64,000 nucleotides of DNA from Halobacillus sp. Nhm2S1 (GTDB taxonomy: Bacteria; Bacillota; Bacilli; Bacillales; Halobacillaceae). This document shows positions 51,552 to 61,057 of this stretch, in pieces. The position numbers were made by a program, and so were the translations under genes. Positions within the stretch are counted from its first letter, which is position 1. Each line of letters opens with the position of its first letter. The notes below the pieces were generated by a model, which did not search any database, was not told where the DNA came from, and was given only the letters and a program-made list of their open reading frames with translations. The stretch lies in the NCBI RefSeq assembly GCF_019599545.1, contig NZ_JAIEZV010000006.1, positions 37,730-101,729 on the forward strand, read 5' to 3'.

Positions 51552-51576
51552 ATTATAATATAAGTATATGCTTATA
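51552..51576 (-). promoter_or_regulatory. ArsR operator and promoter
   Basis: TATAAG-TATATG-CTTATA (51559-51576) is a perfect palindrome with 6-bp arms. On the minus strand TATAAT (51552-51557) is just downstream of it, so the repressor would cover the promoter. Confidence 0.75.
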
Positions 51577-51601
51577 TACGCAATAGAAAAAACACAAAAA
51601 T

Positions 51602-51627
51602 AAAAAGCCCCTGCATTCAGGGACTCG
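51602..51627 (-). terminator. Intrinsic terminator after the copper protein gene
   Basis: On the minus strand AG-CCCTG pairs with CAGGG-CT around AATG, followed by TTTTTATTTTT. Confidence 0.75.
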
Positions 51628-51639
51628 TTATCATTTCAA

Positions 51640-51966
51640 TTATGCTATCTGTTTACAAGCTTCCGCACATTCATAGCAAGCTTTGGCACAATCCTGACAG
51701 TGCTGATGGTCATGTTTCTTGCATTCATCTCCACAAGCCTGGCAGATCTTCGCACAAACTCCTGCTAATTCTGATACGAATGGAGAATTTCTTGAAATCG
51801 CATGTTCTAAGTATCCGCAAATATCGGCACATTCGCGATCAGTACGGATACACTCCGCCATCATTTTTACGTCTTCCTCTTTTAAACAAGCATCATAACA
51901 ATGATTACACGCTTCCATACAAGCATGCAGCTTCTGAATAAGGTTTTGATATTTTTCGTGTGACAT
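51640..51966 (-). CDS. Four-helix-bundle copper-binding protein (Csp-like)
   Basis: A 108-residue protein with 16 cysteines in CxxxC-type spacing along predicted helices: 'LHACMEACNHCYDACLKEE', 'CIRTDRECADIC', 'CAKICQACGDECKKHDHQHC' and 'QDCAKACYECAEAC'. Csp3 and YhjQ proteins bind many Cu(I) ions in such bundles. No signal peptide, so a cytosolic store is expected. Start ATG 51966 is behind AGGAGGAGATAGG. It sits upstream of the arsenic operon on the same strand with a terminator between. Confidence 0.9.
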   Translation of the reverse strand: MSHEKYQNLIQKLHACMEACNHCYDACLKEEDVKMMAECIRTDRECADICGYLEHAISRNSPFVSELAGVCAKICQACGDECKKHDHQHCQDCAKACYECAEACKQIA

Positions 51967-52108
51967 CCTATCTCCTCCTGGATTGGTGTTCATTAGTATT
52001 TAACTCAATAGAGAATTTAATAAACCTATAAAGGGTGGGTGACCATACAAAAATCTATTACTTGTCATAAACTATTCCTAGCCAAACTATTGGATGGAGG
52101 AGAACCAT

Positions 52109-52393
52109 ATGCATAGAAGAAGAGGGCCAGTACGAAGACCCGGGTTCTGTGTCTTTCCCGGCTACAACTACTGTGGACCTGGATGCAGCGGCCCCGGCGC
52201 ACCCGTAAACGCTGTAGATGCTGCGTGCAAAGCTCATGATGAATGCTATCGTCGGCGCAGAGATTATTGCGCTTGTGATCTTGCTTTCATCAATGAGCTT
52301 GAAAGATTACAAAACCCTTATACCTCAGAAGGGCGTCATGCAAGAACGCTGTATAAATACATGAGAATCCAGCGTCTCTTCACCTGTTTTTAA
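52109..52393 (+). CDS. Parvovirus-type phospholipase A2-like protein
   Basis: A 94-residue protein. Ca2+ loop YCGPG (21-25), catalytic helix with His43-Asp44 in 'DAACKAHDECYRRR', and a second Cys/Asp segment 'YCACDLAFINELERL'. This is the PLA2 fold as found in parvovirus VP1 and some Bacillaceae proteins. No signal peptide is present, and the N-terminus is Arg-rich (MHRRRGPVRR). A role in spores or phage-derived lipid attack is possible. ATG 52109 is eight bases behind GGAGGAG. Confidence 0.82.
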   Translation: MHRRRGPVRRPGFCVFPGYNYCGPGCSGPGAPVNAVDAACKAHDECYRRRRDYCACDLAFINELERLQNPYTSEGRHARTLYKYMRIQRLFTCF

Positions 52394-52408
52394 CATATGC
52401 CATAACCC

Positions 52409-52436
52409 AATCACCGTTTTTATGGTGATTCTTTTG
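52409..52436 (+). terminator. Intrinsic terminator after the PLA2-like gene
   Basis: AATCACC/GGTGATT 7-bp stem with an 8-base loop and T-rich tail. Confidence 0.7.
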
Positions 52437-52539
52437 TTTGCATTGGAAAGAAAGTGAAGCTATGTTATTGATCAACCTGGCATTATTCTTGAAGAGTGGT
52501 TACGGGGGTTCTGGGTGGTGCGGAAATAAGCTCATTTTT

Positions 52540-52625
52540 CATAGGGCATGCGCTCCTCCTCCTACGGAAAGCGAGTGTTTCCCCCATTCCACGACTTGTT
52601 CATCAAGACTTCGAAACAGAGTCTT
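52540..52625. repeat. Degenerate fragment of a Bacillus-type intergenic repeat
   Basis: CTCCTCCTACGGAAAGCGAG with CTTCGAAAC-AGAGTC further on. The GGAAAGCGAGTG and CTTCGAAAC words echo the inside and right end of the element at 32423-32590. No intact ends. The remaining gap before the SEDS gene shows only an AT-rich upstream region. Confidence 0.45.
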
Positions 52626-52802
52626 ACGCCTTGGTTAACTTTTTTGATACATGAGTGTTACATTTTCATGTCCTTGAAAGAAAAGAATGCTTTATAATTG
52701 AAGAATAAGGAAGAGTTCACTTTTCAAACGTGTTACATGTGCTTATAATAGTCAACAGCACGCTTTTTTGCTTCGCCAACATGAGAGGATGTATAACCAA
52801 AA

Positions 52803-53951
52803 ATGAAATTCGAAGAAAGATTCGATTGGCAGCTCTTTTTTATTATGTGTTGTTTCATAGCCGTCAGCGCAGTCGCTCTTTTCAGTGCCCAGCAAAGCAC
52901 CCAATACAACGATAACTTTGTACTTAAACAGTTGGTCTGGTATGGACTCGGTGGCATCGTCATCGGCTTTATGCTCCTTGTAGATCCGGAAGACTTCAAG
53001 AAAATCAGCTGGTATTTATATGGATTCGGCATCATCCTTCTGATCGCCCTGATTGTCGCTCCACCATCCATCGCACCTGTCATTAAAGGGCAGAAGAGTT
53101 GGTTCGCCATGCCGGGATTGTCTTTACAACCTGCAGAACTTGTTAAGATATTCACCATTCTTGCCCTCGGAAGAATTGCCGTGGATCATAATCAAAAGCA
53201 CCGCTCTTCCATAAAAATGGATTTATTCTTATTACTGAAACTAGGTGCGGTTACCGGACTGCCGGTTCTTTTAATCATGCAGCAGCCCGATTTAGGGACA
53301 AGCCTTGTGTTTATCGCCATCTTGGCAGGATTCGTCCTCATTTCAGGCATCTCATGGAAAATTATTTTACCGATTTTCACGATGATTTCAGCTCTTGGGA
53401 CAGGATTGATCTGGCTTGCTTTAAAAGCACCTGAAATTCTTGACCGCTACTTAGGTGTGAAAGAGTACCAGCTCGGCCGTATCTACTCCTGGTTCCAGCC
53501 GACTAAGTATGAAGACTCTTCTGGATACCATCTCGTCAAAGCGATGCGGGCCATTGGTTCGGGTCAGTTGTATGGAAAAGGCTTCGGTGAGCGCGAAGTG
53601 TATTTACCTGAAGCCCAGACTGACTTCATTTTCAGTATCATCGCAGAAGAATATGGTTTTCTCGGTTCTTGTATCGTCATCATCTTGTTCTTCCTTTTGA
53701 TCTACCGCTTCACCACCATCGCTTTTAAAGCGAACAGCAATTATAGTGCGTATGTAATGGTTGGGATTATCAGCATGATCGCTTTCCACGTTTTCCAAAA
53801 CATTGGAATGTCTGTGCAGCTGCTACCGATCACAGGAATTCCGCTGCCATTCATCAGCTATGGAGGAAGTGCCTTGCTCGGAAACTTGATGGCACTCGGA
53901 ATTGCATTTTCGATATCTTATCACCATAAGACCTATATGTTTGGAGAATAG
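52803..53951 (+). CDS. SEDS-family protein, RodA-like
   Basis: A 382-residue protein with ten helices. Signature blocks 'GQKSWFAMPGLSLQPAELVKIF', 'QQPDLGTSLVFIAIL', 'GSGQLYGKGFGEREVYLPEAQTDFIFSIIAEE' (two pieces), and 'PLPFISYGGSALLGNLMALG' are those of RodA/FtsW/SpoVE glycosyltransferases, with the catalytic Asp in 'EAQTDFIF'. RodA is more likely than FtsW by the loops. It polymerises peptidoglycan with a partner class B PBP, not seen here. ATG follows GAGAGGATG at a long spacing. Single gene. Confidence 0.9.
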   Translation: MKFEERFDWQLFFIMCCFIAVSAVALFSAQQSTQYNDNFVLKQLVWYGLGGIVIGFMLLVDPEDFKKISWYLYGFGIILLIALIVAPPSIAPVIKGQKSWFAMPGLSLQPAELVKIFTILALGRIAVDHNQKHRSSIKMDLFLLLKLGAVTGLPVLLIMQQPDLGTSLVFIAILAGFVLISGISWKIILPIFTMISALGTGLIWLALKAPEILDRYLGVKEYQLGRIYSWFQPTKYEDSSGYHLVKAMRAIGSGQLYGKGFGEREVYLPEAQTDFIFSIIAEEYGFLGSCIVIILFFLLIYRFTTIAFKANSNYSAYVMVGIISMIAFHVFQNIGMSVQLLPITGIPLPFISYGGSALLGNLMALGIAFSISYHHKTYMFGE

Positions 53952-53972
53952 AGAAACACCATACAAAGAGGG

Positions 53973-54001
53973 GGGGCGTCTTAGAACGCCCCCTTTTTTG
54001 T
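53973..54001 (+). terminator. Intrinsic terminator after the SEDS gene
   Basis: GGGGGCGT/ACGCCCCC with a 6-base loop, then TTTTTT. Confidence 0.93.
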
Positions 54002-54023
54002 TTAACCTTAAATTCTTACTCGA

Positions 54024-54560
54024 TCATTCACGATCGATGGTATTGGCGATTTCCACTAGTTCATCAGGGAAAAAGTGGTCAGCAACGCGTTGATCCATAC
54101 TCAACCTGTACTGCCACTGCTCCGTTTCAAAAACGAAAACGTGGAAACCCGGGACCTTCACGAAAATTCCTTTTCCTCCAGTTTTCAACCTCACCTGTTC
54201 TATGATTCTCTTCTCATGAATAAACAGTTTATTTTCTGCAGGACGGATATCCACATTAAAGTGATTTTCAGGCACATGTTCATTCAAATACTCCACATTT
54301 AATTCCAAGTTCTCGCTCCCACCTAACCGATTAACCCTGGCCAGTACATGTGTAAATGCCAAGGACGGAAGTTTCTTAGGAAGAGTCACTTTCATTTTCA
54401 TTTGCTGTTCAAATTCTTTGACGGCTTCATCCAAAGACTTGTATCCATATTCAGCATAGAAATCTTCAAGGGGTTTGGGCTCATCCACTTGGGCATAAGC
54501 AGGTGTAAATACAACCAACAGGCAGGTGATCAACAACAAAGCCATTCCATATTTCTTCAT
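54024..54560 (-). CDS. Exported protein of unknown function
   Basis: 178 residues. Signal peptide MKKYGMALLLITCLLVVFT with cleavage after AYA; the mature part has 'EYGYKSLDEAVKEFEQQMKMKVTLPKKLPSLAFTHVLARV' in two pieces and a beta-rich end 'VKVPGFHVFVFETEQWQYRLS'. No Cys in the mature part and no membrane anchor. I do not recognise a family. Start ATG 54560 is behind AGGGGTG. Single gene between two terminators. Confidence 0.7.
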   Translation of the reverse strand: MKKYGMALLLITCLLVVFTPAYAQVDEPKPLEDFYAEYGYKSLDEAVKEFEQQMKMKVTLPKKLPSLAFTHVLARVNRLGGSENLELNVEYLNEHVPENHFNVDIRPAENKLFIHEKRIIEQVRLKTGGKGIFVKVPGFHVFVFETEQWQYRLSMDQRVADHFFPDELVEIANTIDRE

Positions 54561-54639
54561 GAAAACATACACCCCTAACGGCATTGAATAGCCTTATTTT
54601 CCCCAGGTTTCCTTTCCCCTATCCAAAGGCATCAAAGTA

Positions 54640-54671
54640 AAAAAGCTGACACCCACCAGGGTGCCAGCTCT
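54640..54671 (-). terminator. Intrinsic terminator after glmS
   Basis: GCTGACACCC and GGGTGCCAGC pair (one mismatch) around ACCA; TTTTTT follows on the minus strand. Confidence 0.85.
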
Positions 54672-54678
54672 TTATTCT

Positions 54679-56481
54679 TTATTCTACCGTAACACTCTTC
54701 GCAAGGTTACGTGGTTTATCAACATCACAGTCGCGGTGAAGCGCTGCATAGTAAGAAATCAACTGCAATGGAATAACAGAAACAAGTGGTGTCATCAAAT
54801 CATGCACTTGTGGAATGACGAAAGCATCGCCATCTTTGTTCAAGCCTTCCATACTGATGATCATGCTGTTTGCGCCACGCGCCTCCACTTCCTGGACGTT
54901 TCCACGGATGGAGTAGTTGACGTTTTGCTGTGTGGCAAGGGCAATGACAGGAGTGCCATCTTCAATCAAAGCGATCGTGCCGTGCTTCAATTCCCCACCA
55001 GCAAAGCCTTCCGCCTGGATGTAAGAGATCTCTTTCAACTTGAGAGACCCTTCCAATCCAACGTAATAGTCAATGCCGCGGCCGATGAAGAAGCAGTTAC
55101 GAGTTGTAGATAGATACTCGCGCGCCAAGTCTTCCAACTTCTCTTTTTGATCGGTCAAGGCTTCCATCGTAGTTGCCACGATTCCAAGCTCCTGCATAGG
55201 ATCAAAATCAAGTTCAATGCCCTTCGCACGCGCTGTATCGACAGCAAGAATGGCAAGGACAGCCATTTGTGCTGTATAAGCTTTTGTAGAAGCTACAGCA
55301 ATCTCTGGTCCTGCGTGCAGGTGCATCGTATAGTCTGCTTCACGGGAAAGGGTGGATCCTGGCACATTCGTAATCGTCAGTGCCGGATGGCCAAGTTCTT
55401 TTGTCTGGACAAGGACAGAACGGCTGTCTGCCGTTTCACCACTTTGAGAAATGTAAACAAACAACGGTTTCTCAGAAAGAAGTGGCATGTTGTAAGAGAA
55501 TTCACTAGCTACATGAACTTCTACTGGAATGTTTGCGAGTTTTTCAATGAACTGTTTACCTAGAAGTCCGGCATGGTAACTCGTACCTGCAGCGATGATG
55601 TAAATACGGTCACAGTCTTTCATCGCTTGACGGATTTCAGGATCCAGCTTGATCTCGTCATTCTCATTTTGATATTCCTGAATGATTTTACGGATGACGA
55701 ACGGCTGTTCATCAATCTCTTTCAGCATAAAGTGAGGATACGTTCCTTTTTCGATATCTGTGGTATCCAATTCGGCTGTGAATGGTTCACGCTCAACCTT
55801 TGTACCATCGGGCTTTTGAATTTCAACACCATCACGGCGAACGATGACGGTTTCTTTATCCATAAGCTCAAGGAATTGGTCTGTTACGTGAAGAGCTGCC
55901 ATGGAATCACTGGCTACAACGTTGAAGTCATCACCGATTCCGACTAACAGTGGGCTCTTATTCTTAGCGACATAAATCGTATCAGGATCTTCGCGGTCGA
56001 TCATGGCAATCGCATAAGAACCAGTCAGAAGCTCGACAGCTTTACGGAAAGCTGCAGCTACATCATTCATTTCATTATTCAGCACTTCAATCAATTGAAC
56101 GATGATTTCCGTATCTGTTTCACTCTTGAACTCCACGCCGCTCAAATACTCGTCACGAACATCCACATAGTTCTCAATGACGCCATTGTGAACGATTGTG
56201 AAGCGTCCGGAAGTACTTTGGTGCGGGTGTGCGTTTTCTTCACTAGGAGCACCGTGTGTAGCCCAGCGTGTATGGCCGATGCCGTGCGTCGCTTTGACAC
56301 TCTCATCAACAGCTTCACGCAAGGAAGCAATACGACCTTTCACTTTCGTCACTTCTACCCCATTTTCGTTCAATGTGGCGATTCCCGCTGAATCATAGCC
56401 GCGGTATTCAAGCTTTTCCAAACCATTCAATAAAATCTCTTTTGTATCATTCTGTCCGATATATCCTACAATTCCACACAT
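54679..56481 (-). CDS. glmS: Glutamine:fructose-6-phosphate aminotransferase
   Basis: A 600-residue enzyme. N-terminal amidotransferase starting MCGIVGYIG with catalytic Cys2, '[21 protein letters not shown]', and two SIS isomerase domains ('[17 protein letters not shown]', '[14 protein letters not shown]', '[21 protein letters not shown]'). It makes glucosamine-6-phosphate, the first step toward UDP-GlcNAc. The ATG is behind GATAGGAGGACA. Expression is controlled by the glmS ribozyme in the leader; glmM follows the pathway upstream on the same strand. Confidence 0.97.
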   Translation of the reverse strand: MCGIVGYIGQNDTKEILLNGLEKLEYRGYDSAGIATLNENGVEVTKVKGRIASLREAVDESVKATHGIGHTRWATHGAPSEENAHPHQSTSGRFTIVHNGVIENYVDVRDEYLSGVEFKSETDTEIIVQLIEVLNNEMNDVAAAFRKAVELLTGSYAIAMIDREDPDTIYVAKNKSPLLVGIGDDFNVVASDSMAALHVTDQFLELMDKETVIVRRDGVEIQKPDGTKVEREPFTAELDTTDIEKGTYPHFMLKEIDEQPFVIRKIIQEYQNENDEIKLDPEIRQAMKDCDRIYIIAAGTSYHAGLLGKQFIEKLANIPVEVHVASEFSYNMPLLSEKPLFVYISQSGETADSRSVLVQTKELGHPALTITNVPGSTLSREADYTMHLHAGPEIAVASTKAYTAQMAVLAILAVDTARAKGIELDFDPMQELGIVATTMEALTDQKEKLEDLAREYLSTTRNCFFIGRGIDYYVGLEGSLKLKEISYIQAEGFAGGELKHGTIALIEDGTPVIALATQQNVNYSIRGNVQEVEARGANSMIISMEGLNKDGDAFVIPQVHDLMTPLVSVIPLQLISYYAALHRDCDVDKPRNLAKSVTVE

Positions 56482-56584
56482 AATTGTTGTCCTCCTATTA
56501 TCGGAGAAGGGCAACGAATGCTCCGTAGATTTCAAGGGGCTTTCCGCTGCCCCTCTCCCGTTATTCTTTCTTTGATCACTTCGT

Positions 56585-56735
56585 CCAGAATGTTTTGTTC
56601 GGAAAGTCACCTTCCCGTTTTACACTCGGACATGCGGTTGAAGTGTGGCAACCGGGAGGCATCCGCCGAAAACTCGATGAACCTCCACCTCGTCAACTGT
56701 GTTTATTTTTCAAACGTACACACAGTCCTGGCGCT
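56585..56735 (-). ncRNA. glmS ribozyme riboswitch
   Basis: Read on the minus strand, the leader starts AAAGCGCCAGGACTG and contains GACGAGGTGGAGGTT, ATCGAG-TTTTCGGCGGATGC and CTCCCGG, the conserved catalytic core of glmS ribozymes. Self-cleavage is expected between 56735 and 56734, just before GCGCC. Glucosamine-6-phosphate acts as cofactor, and cleavage lowers glmS mRNA. The P3-P4 part continues to about 56585. About 100 bases, including a GC-rich hairpin near 56535-56555, separate it from the start codon. Confidence 0.94.
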
Positions 56736-56974
56736 TTATAAATAAGGAATGACCTCGATCCTCCTTAACTATTTCAAAATAAAATCCTTTTGTCTCATTT
56801 CCGAATGAAAGACTTCTCAAACATGGAAATCGACAATTTTTTCAAGGACATGTTCAATTGTACACAGACCTCTCAGGTGGGTCAATAAAAATTGTAACCG
56901 TTACAGAAATGTAAGGGCCCTGTAATAGGATATGCGCAGATCACCCCCATGTGCGACCTGCGCAAGCCCTGAAA

Positions 56975-58324
56975 TTACTCCTTCAAACCAAGCTCTTCTT
57001 CAACGACTTGGACGACTTTATCACAATACTCTTCGCATTGTTCTTCTGTAGGTGCCTCCACCATAATCCTTACGAGAGGCTCTGTACCGGAAGGACGTAC
57101 GAGAACGCGTCCACTATCTCCCATTTCCTCTTCTACAGCTTGGATCGCTTCCTGGATTCTAGGATGCGTTTGTACTTTATTTTTATCAATGACACGCACA
57201 TTCTTTAGCACTTGGGGGAACTTTTCCATTTCACCAGCAAGCTCTGAGAGTGGTCTGCCTGTTTCTTTCATAACATTCACCAATTGTAGAGCGGACAGCA
57301 TCCCATCGCCTGTCGTGTTGTGATCAAGGAAAATAATGTGGCCGGATTGTTCCCCACCAAGGTTATAACCACCGCGACGCATTTCCTCCATGACATAACG
57401 ATCCCCTACGGCTGTCTTATCACTCTTCATTCCATTTGCTTCTACGGCTTTATAGAAACCAAGGTTACTCATAACTGTAGAGACCACTGTTGAGTTATTC
57501 AATGTACCATTTTCATTCATGTGCTTGGCACAAATGTACATGATTTTATCTCCGTCCACGATATTCCCTTTTTCATCAACTGCAATTAGACGATCGCCGT
57601 CTCCATCGAAAGCAAGTCCTACATCCGCTTTTTTCTCTTTCACAAGGTCTTGCAGTGGCTCAGGGTGAGTAGAACCGACACCATCATTAATGTTCAGACC
57701 ATCCGGGGATGATCCGATCGAAGAAATATCCGCTTCAAGATCTGCAAACAAGTGGGAGGCAAGGGATGAAGTCGCTCCATGAGCACAATCAAGTGCGATG
57801 TGGAGTCCTTCGAAATCATAATCAACGGTTTGCTTCAAGTGTTGCAAGTACTTCTGACCGCCCTCGAAGTAATCATTGATTTGACCAAGATCTGCTCCTG
57901 ATGGTCTTGGAAGATCATCTTGCTCTGCATCAATCAATGCTTCAATTTCCTGCTCTTGATCATCGGTCAATTTAAAGCCGTCGGGACCGAAGAATTTAAT
58001 GCCATTATCTTCAACAGGATTGTGGGAAGCGGATATCATAATTCCCGCTTCCGCCTGCAATGCTTTCGTTAAAAAAGCTACACCTGGTGTCGAGATGACC
58101 CCAAGACGCATGACCTCTGCTCCAATTGACAATAACCCGGCAGCGAGTGCTCCTTCAAGCATCTCACCAGAGATCCTTGTGTCACGTCCAATCAAAACCT
58201 TCGGACGCTCGACGCCTTTTGTTACAACATAACCGCCATAACGGCCAAGTTTGAATGCAAGCTCCGGTGTTAATTCCTTATTCGCGACGCCTCGTACGCC
58301 GTCCGTGCCAAAATATTTACCCAT
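56975..58324 (-). CDS. glmM: Phosphoglucosamine mutase
   Basis: A 449-residue alpha-D-phosphohexomutase. Signs: [11 protein letters not shown] at the start, phosphoserine loop '[15 protein letters not shown]' (Ser near 101), metal loop '[11 protein letters not shown]', sugar loop 'GGEQSGHI', and phosphate site '[14 protein letters not shown]'. It converts glucosamine-6-phosphate to glucosamine-1-phosphate. ATG 58324 is chosen because it matches the family start and GAGAGG is upstream. It follows cdaA-cdaR in the conserved order. Confidence 0.97.
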   Translation of the reverse strand: MGKYFGTDGVRGVANKELTPELAFKLGRYGGYVVTKGVERPKVLIGRDTRISGEMLEGALAAGLLSIGAEVMRLGVISTPGVAFLTKALQAEAGIMISASHNPVEDNGIKFFGPDGFKLTDDQEQEIEALIDAEQDDLPRPSGADLGQINDYFEGGQKYLQHLKQTVDYDFEGLHIALDCAHGATSSLASHLFADLEADISSIGSSPDGLNINDGVGSTHPEPLQDLVKEKKADVGLAFDGDGDRLIAVDEKGNIVDGDKIMYICAKHMNENGTLNNSTVVSTVMSNLGFYKAVEANGMKSDKTAVGDRYVMEEMRRGGYNLGGEQSGHIIFLDHNTTGDGMLSALQLVNVMKETGRPLSELAGEMEKFPQVLKNVRVIDKNKVQTHPRIQEAIQAVEEEMGDSGRVLVRPSGTEPLVRIMVEAPTEEQCEEYCDKVVQVVEEELGLKE

Positions 58325-58388
58325 AATCATTCGACCTCTCTTTCTATTCTTTCCATTGATCTATGTTTCACGATTGATTCGTTTTTAG

Positions 58389-59378
58389 TTATTCTGTCGC
58401 GTCTCCGTCATCTACCGCTTCACCTTCAACGACTTCAATGTCCACTTCAATCGTTTCAGGTTGTACGGAAGTCACCCCTTCAGGAAGGGGGATATCCACT
58501 TCAACGGTTTGACTTTCTGTCACTTCTGATACATCGACCGGTACTTCAGGAAGCGCCTCAATGCCATCAAGTACTTCCTTAGGCCCGGAAATGGTGACTT
58601 CTTCTGTTTCCGTACTAACCGATTCAATCAGTACGCCTTCTGTATTCCCACCACGAGCGGCAACGTTTAATGGGATGCTTTTCGTACGGGTGGCGATCGG
58701 AACGGACACATTCACAGTCGTTGGATCCAAGAGGACATTCAACTCATTCCCCTGATTATCATAAACCTTCACAGGGGCTTCCTGAGCTTCAATCGACTCT
58801 GTAGCTCCTCCGACATCAATGATCGCTTTCACAGAGGCTACACGCTCAATGACCGACGAAGCTCCCGTAATGGCAACTTGCGAAGGATCCACTTCTGGCT
58901 CACCGAGCTCGAGCGCACTATCCAGGTTTCCTTGATTGATATAATCAATGTTCACTTCATAATCTTCGGTCACTTTTTGCTCTATCGTCACTTCAATGAT
59001 TTTCGGATCGAGCGTGACTGCCAGCTGATTGGATATCCCTGAATGCTGTAAGGACACCTCATGTGTACCCGGACCGAGCCCATTCAAATCTACAAAAACC
59101 GTAAAGTTCTTTTGTCTGGAAACAGGAGCGACAGCAGAGGTCGGCCCCTCAACAGAGACGGATACTTCTTGTGGAATTCCGCTGACTACGTATTCTTCAC
59201 TATCAAACCTGATTTCCAATGGGATGTTTTCCATTACTTCCATATCTGAGGATGACTGATTGAAGAACAAAGAATCAGAGTCCATATTGTTATCGACATT
59301 CACCGTCACCCAAAGAAGACCCGCAAGCATAAGGGATATGATTCTTATAAACCATACACTCTTGAACCAATTATCCAT
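58389..59378 (-). CDS. cdaR: CdaA regulator CdaR (YbbR-domain protein)
   Basis: A 329-residue protein with one N-terminal helix (about 10-28) and an extracellular part made of about three YbbR repeats, each starting like 'IPLEIRFDSEEYVVSGIPQEVSVSVEG' or 'IPLNVAARGG'. The B. subtilis protein is much longer (483), so a repeat seems to be missing. The tail is acidic (EVVEGEAVDDGDATE). CdaR binds CdaA and modulates c-di-AMP synthesis. Its start overlaps the cdaA stop by 8 bases. Confidence 0.94.
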   Translation of the reverse strand: MDNWFKSVWFIRIISLMLAGLLWVTVNVDNNMDSDSLFFNQSSSDMEVMENIPLEIRFDSEEYVVSGIPQEVSVSVEGPTSAVAPVSRQKNFTVFVDLNGLGPGTHEVSLQHSGISNQLAVTLDPKIIEVTIEQKVTEDYEVNIDYINQGNLDSALELGEPEVDPSQVAITGASSVIERVASVKAIIDVGGATESIEAQEAPVKVYDNQGNELNVLLDPTTVNVSVPIATRTKSIPLNVAARGGNTEGVLIESVSTETEEVTISGPKEVLDGIEALPEVPVDVSEVTESQTVEVDIPLPEGVTSVQPETIEVDIEVVEGEAVDDGDATE

Positions 59379-60183
59379 TCTTTTTCCCCCTCCAGTTCCA
59401 GCTTTTCACCGCAGGGGCGGAGTAATCCAATTCTGTACGCAAGATCTCTTCCAGTTTCACTTGATCAAGGTCTCGATGCAATTCCCCGTTCTTCGTACAG
59501 GAAATAGCTCCTGTCTCTTCAGATACGACGATCGTTAATGCATCCGTCACTTCACTGATTCCCATGGCTGCTCTGTGCCTCGTACCCAGTTCCTTGGAAA
59601 TGAAAGGACTCTCTGAAAGCGGGAGGTAGCAGGCAGCAGCAACAATTTCATCATTTTTAAGTATAACCGCTCCATCGTGCAAAGGAGTGTTCGGTATAAA
59701 AATATTCGTAAGCAATTCGCTCGACAAGTGCCCGCCGACACGAATGCCTGTCTCTACGTAATCTCCCATACCTGTATCACGTTCAATCGTAATCAATGCA
59801 CCGATGCGGCGTTTGGCCATGTAGTTACAGGACTTAATGATCGCCTGTAAGGTTTTCTCGGTGTCTTCTTCTTCTGAGGTATTCCTGCTGAAGAAACTCC
59901 CTCGTCCCAGTTGTTCTAAAGCTCTTCTGAGTTCAGGCTGGAACAAAATGATGATTGCGAGGAAACCCCACGTAATCGCTTGTGACATCAGCCACCTTAA
60001 TGTGGTTAGTCCAAATAAATTACTCAATAACCATATACCCAGAATGACGAAAATACCTTTTAAGAGCTGAACGGCTTTCGTTCCCTGGATCAGCATGATT
60101 AATTTATATACAACAAACCAGACAAGGGCGATATCCACAGTAATCAAGAAATAATCTAAAACATCCAGTCCCCCATCAAGCAT
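59371..60183 (-). CDS. cdaA: Diadenylate cyclase CdaA
   Basis: A 270-residue c-di-AMP synthase: three N-terminal helices (about 12-85), then a DAC domain with 'PLHDGAVILKN' (DGA) and 'GTRHRAAMGISE' (RHR), both catalytic motifs intact. It works with cdaR and glmM, a conserved operon in Firmicutes that links c-di-AMP with cell-wall sugar synthesis and, through K+ and osmolyte control, with salt tolerance. Start ATG follows AAAAGGAAG. Confidence 0.96.
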   Translation of the reverse strand: MLDGGLDVLDYFLITVDIALVWFVVYKLIMLIQGTKAVQLLKGIFVILGIWLLSNLFGLTTLRWLMSQAITWGFLAIIILFQPELRRALEQLGRGSFFSRNTSEEEDTEKTLQAIIKSCNYMAKRRIGALITIERDTGMGDYVETGIRVGGHLSSELLTNIFIPNTPLHDGAVILKNDEIVAAACYLPLSESPFISKELGTRHRAAMGISEVTDALTIVVSEETGAISCTKNGELHRDLDQVKLEEILRTELDYSAPAVKSWNWRGKKNG

Positions 60184-60349
60184 GCCTACACTTCCTTTTA
60201 GATATAATAAACCTTAAAAATTCACATTTACCATTATATCACATAACCTTTCCTGTATATATGGAGAACATACCGTCCTGAGGACAGACTTATCCCGTTT
60301 TATGATTTTTTGGCTGTTTCAGGGAACCTTAGCACCATTCTGTTTAATT

Positions 60350-60387
60350 AAATAAAGCAAGGAAGCTTGGGCCTCCTTGCTTTATTT
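60350..60387 (-). terminator. Intrinsic terminator after rsiW
   Basis: AATAAAGCAAGGA/TCCTTGCTTTATT perfect 13-bp stem with a 10-base loop. Confidence 0.9.
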
Positions 60388-61042
60388 AATCTGATTCAAA
60401 TGAGAAAATCGCCTTGAATGTTTTCTTCGTATGATACCAGACCCATTCGTAAACCTGGTTCACTTCGGTTAACTCCCCTGAATAGGCCCGGAGATTATTG
60501 CGGTCAAGTCCATCATCCGTTTCCACTTGATCAGAAGACTCATTGAGGATATCGCCATTGATAAGGGTAATATCCCCATCGACTTTCCCGTCAATCCTCA
60601 AATCCCCATTTCTGACGACAAGATCCCCTTCAACCGTAACGCCTTCAGGTACAATGACCGTATGATCCCGTATTTCGAGGTTCTCCTGCTTGGACACTGT
60701 TACTTGCTGGTCCTGGTTCCATGCGGTAAATATACCACTGAACATCAATATGAAAAAGACGGCAGCAGCTGTAAGCATAGGATGCCTTTGCAGCTTACGA
60801 AGATAGTTTTTCCTCTTCTTCTCTTTTGGCAAATTCGCCATTACAGTCGCCGTAAATCGTGGCGGCGCAGATACAGGGGTCGCGTTTGTGATCAATGTCG
60901 TCGTTCTCTTTAGTTCATGAAAGTGATTTTGGCAGGATGGACAGCTTTGTAAGTGATCTCTCAGTCGTCTCTCTTCTTCTTTATTTAATTCGCCATCTAA
61001 ATACTTATGCATAAGTTCAACGGCTTCTCTTTTGCAATTCAT
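60386..61042 (-). CDS. rsiW: Anti-sigma-W factor RsiW
   Basis: A 218-residue protein. N-terminal zinc anti-sigma domain with His30-x3-Cys34-x2-Cys37 (DHLQSCPSC) and Cys3; one helix (about 90-108, 'LTAAAVFFILMFSGIF'); an extracellular beta part ('VTVEGDLVVRNGDLRIDGKVDGD', split) similar to a polymer-forming repeat. It holds SigW at the membrane until proteolysis by PrsW and RasP. It begins 15 bases after sigW. Confidence 0.95.
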   Translation of the reverse strand: MNCKREAVELMHKYLDGELNKEEERRLRDHLQSCPSCQNHFHELKRTTTLITNATPVSAPPRFTATVMANLPKEKKRKNYLRKLQRHPMLTAAAVFFILMFSGIFTAWNQDQQVTVSKQENLEIRDHTVIVPEGVTVEGDLVVRNGDLRIDGKVDGDITLINGDILNESSDQVETDDGLDRNNLRAYSGELTEVNQVYEWVWYHTKKTFKAIFSFESD

Positions 61043-61057
61043 TCCCTCTCAACTCCT

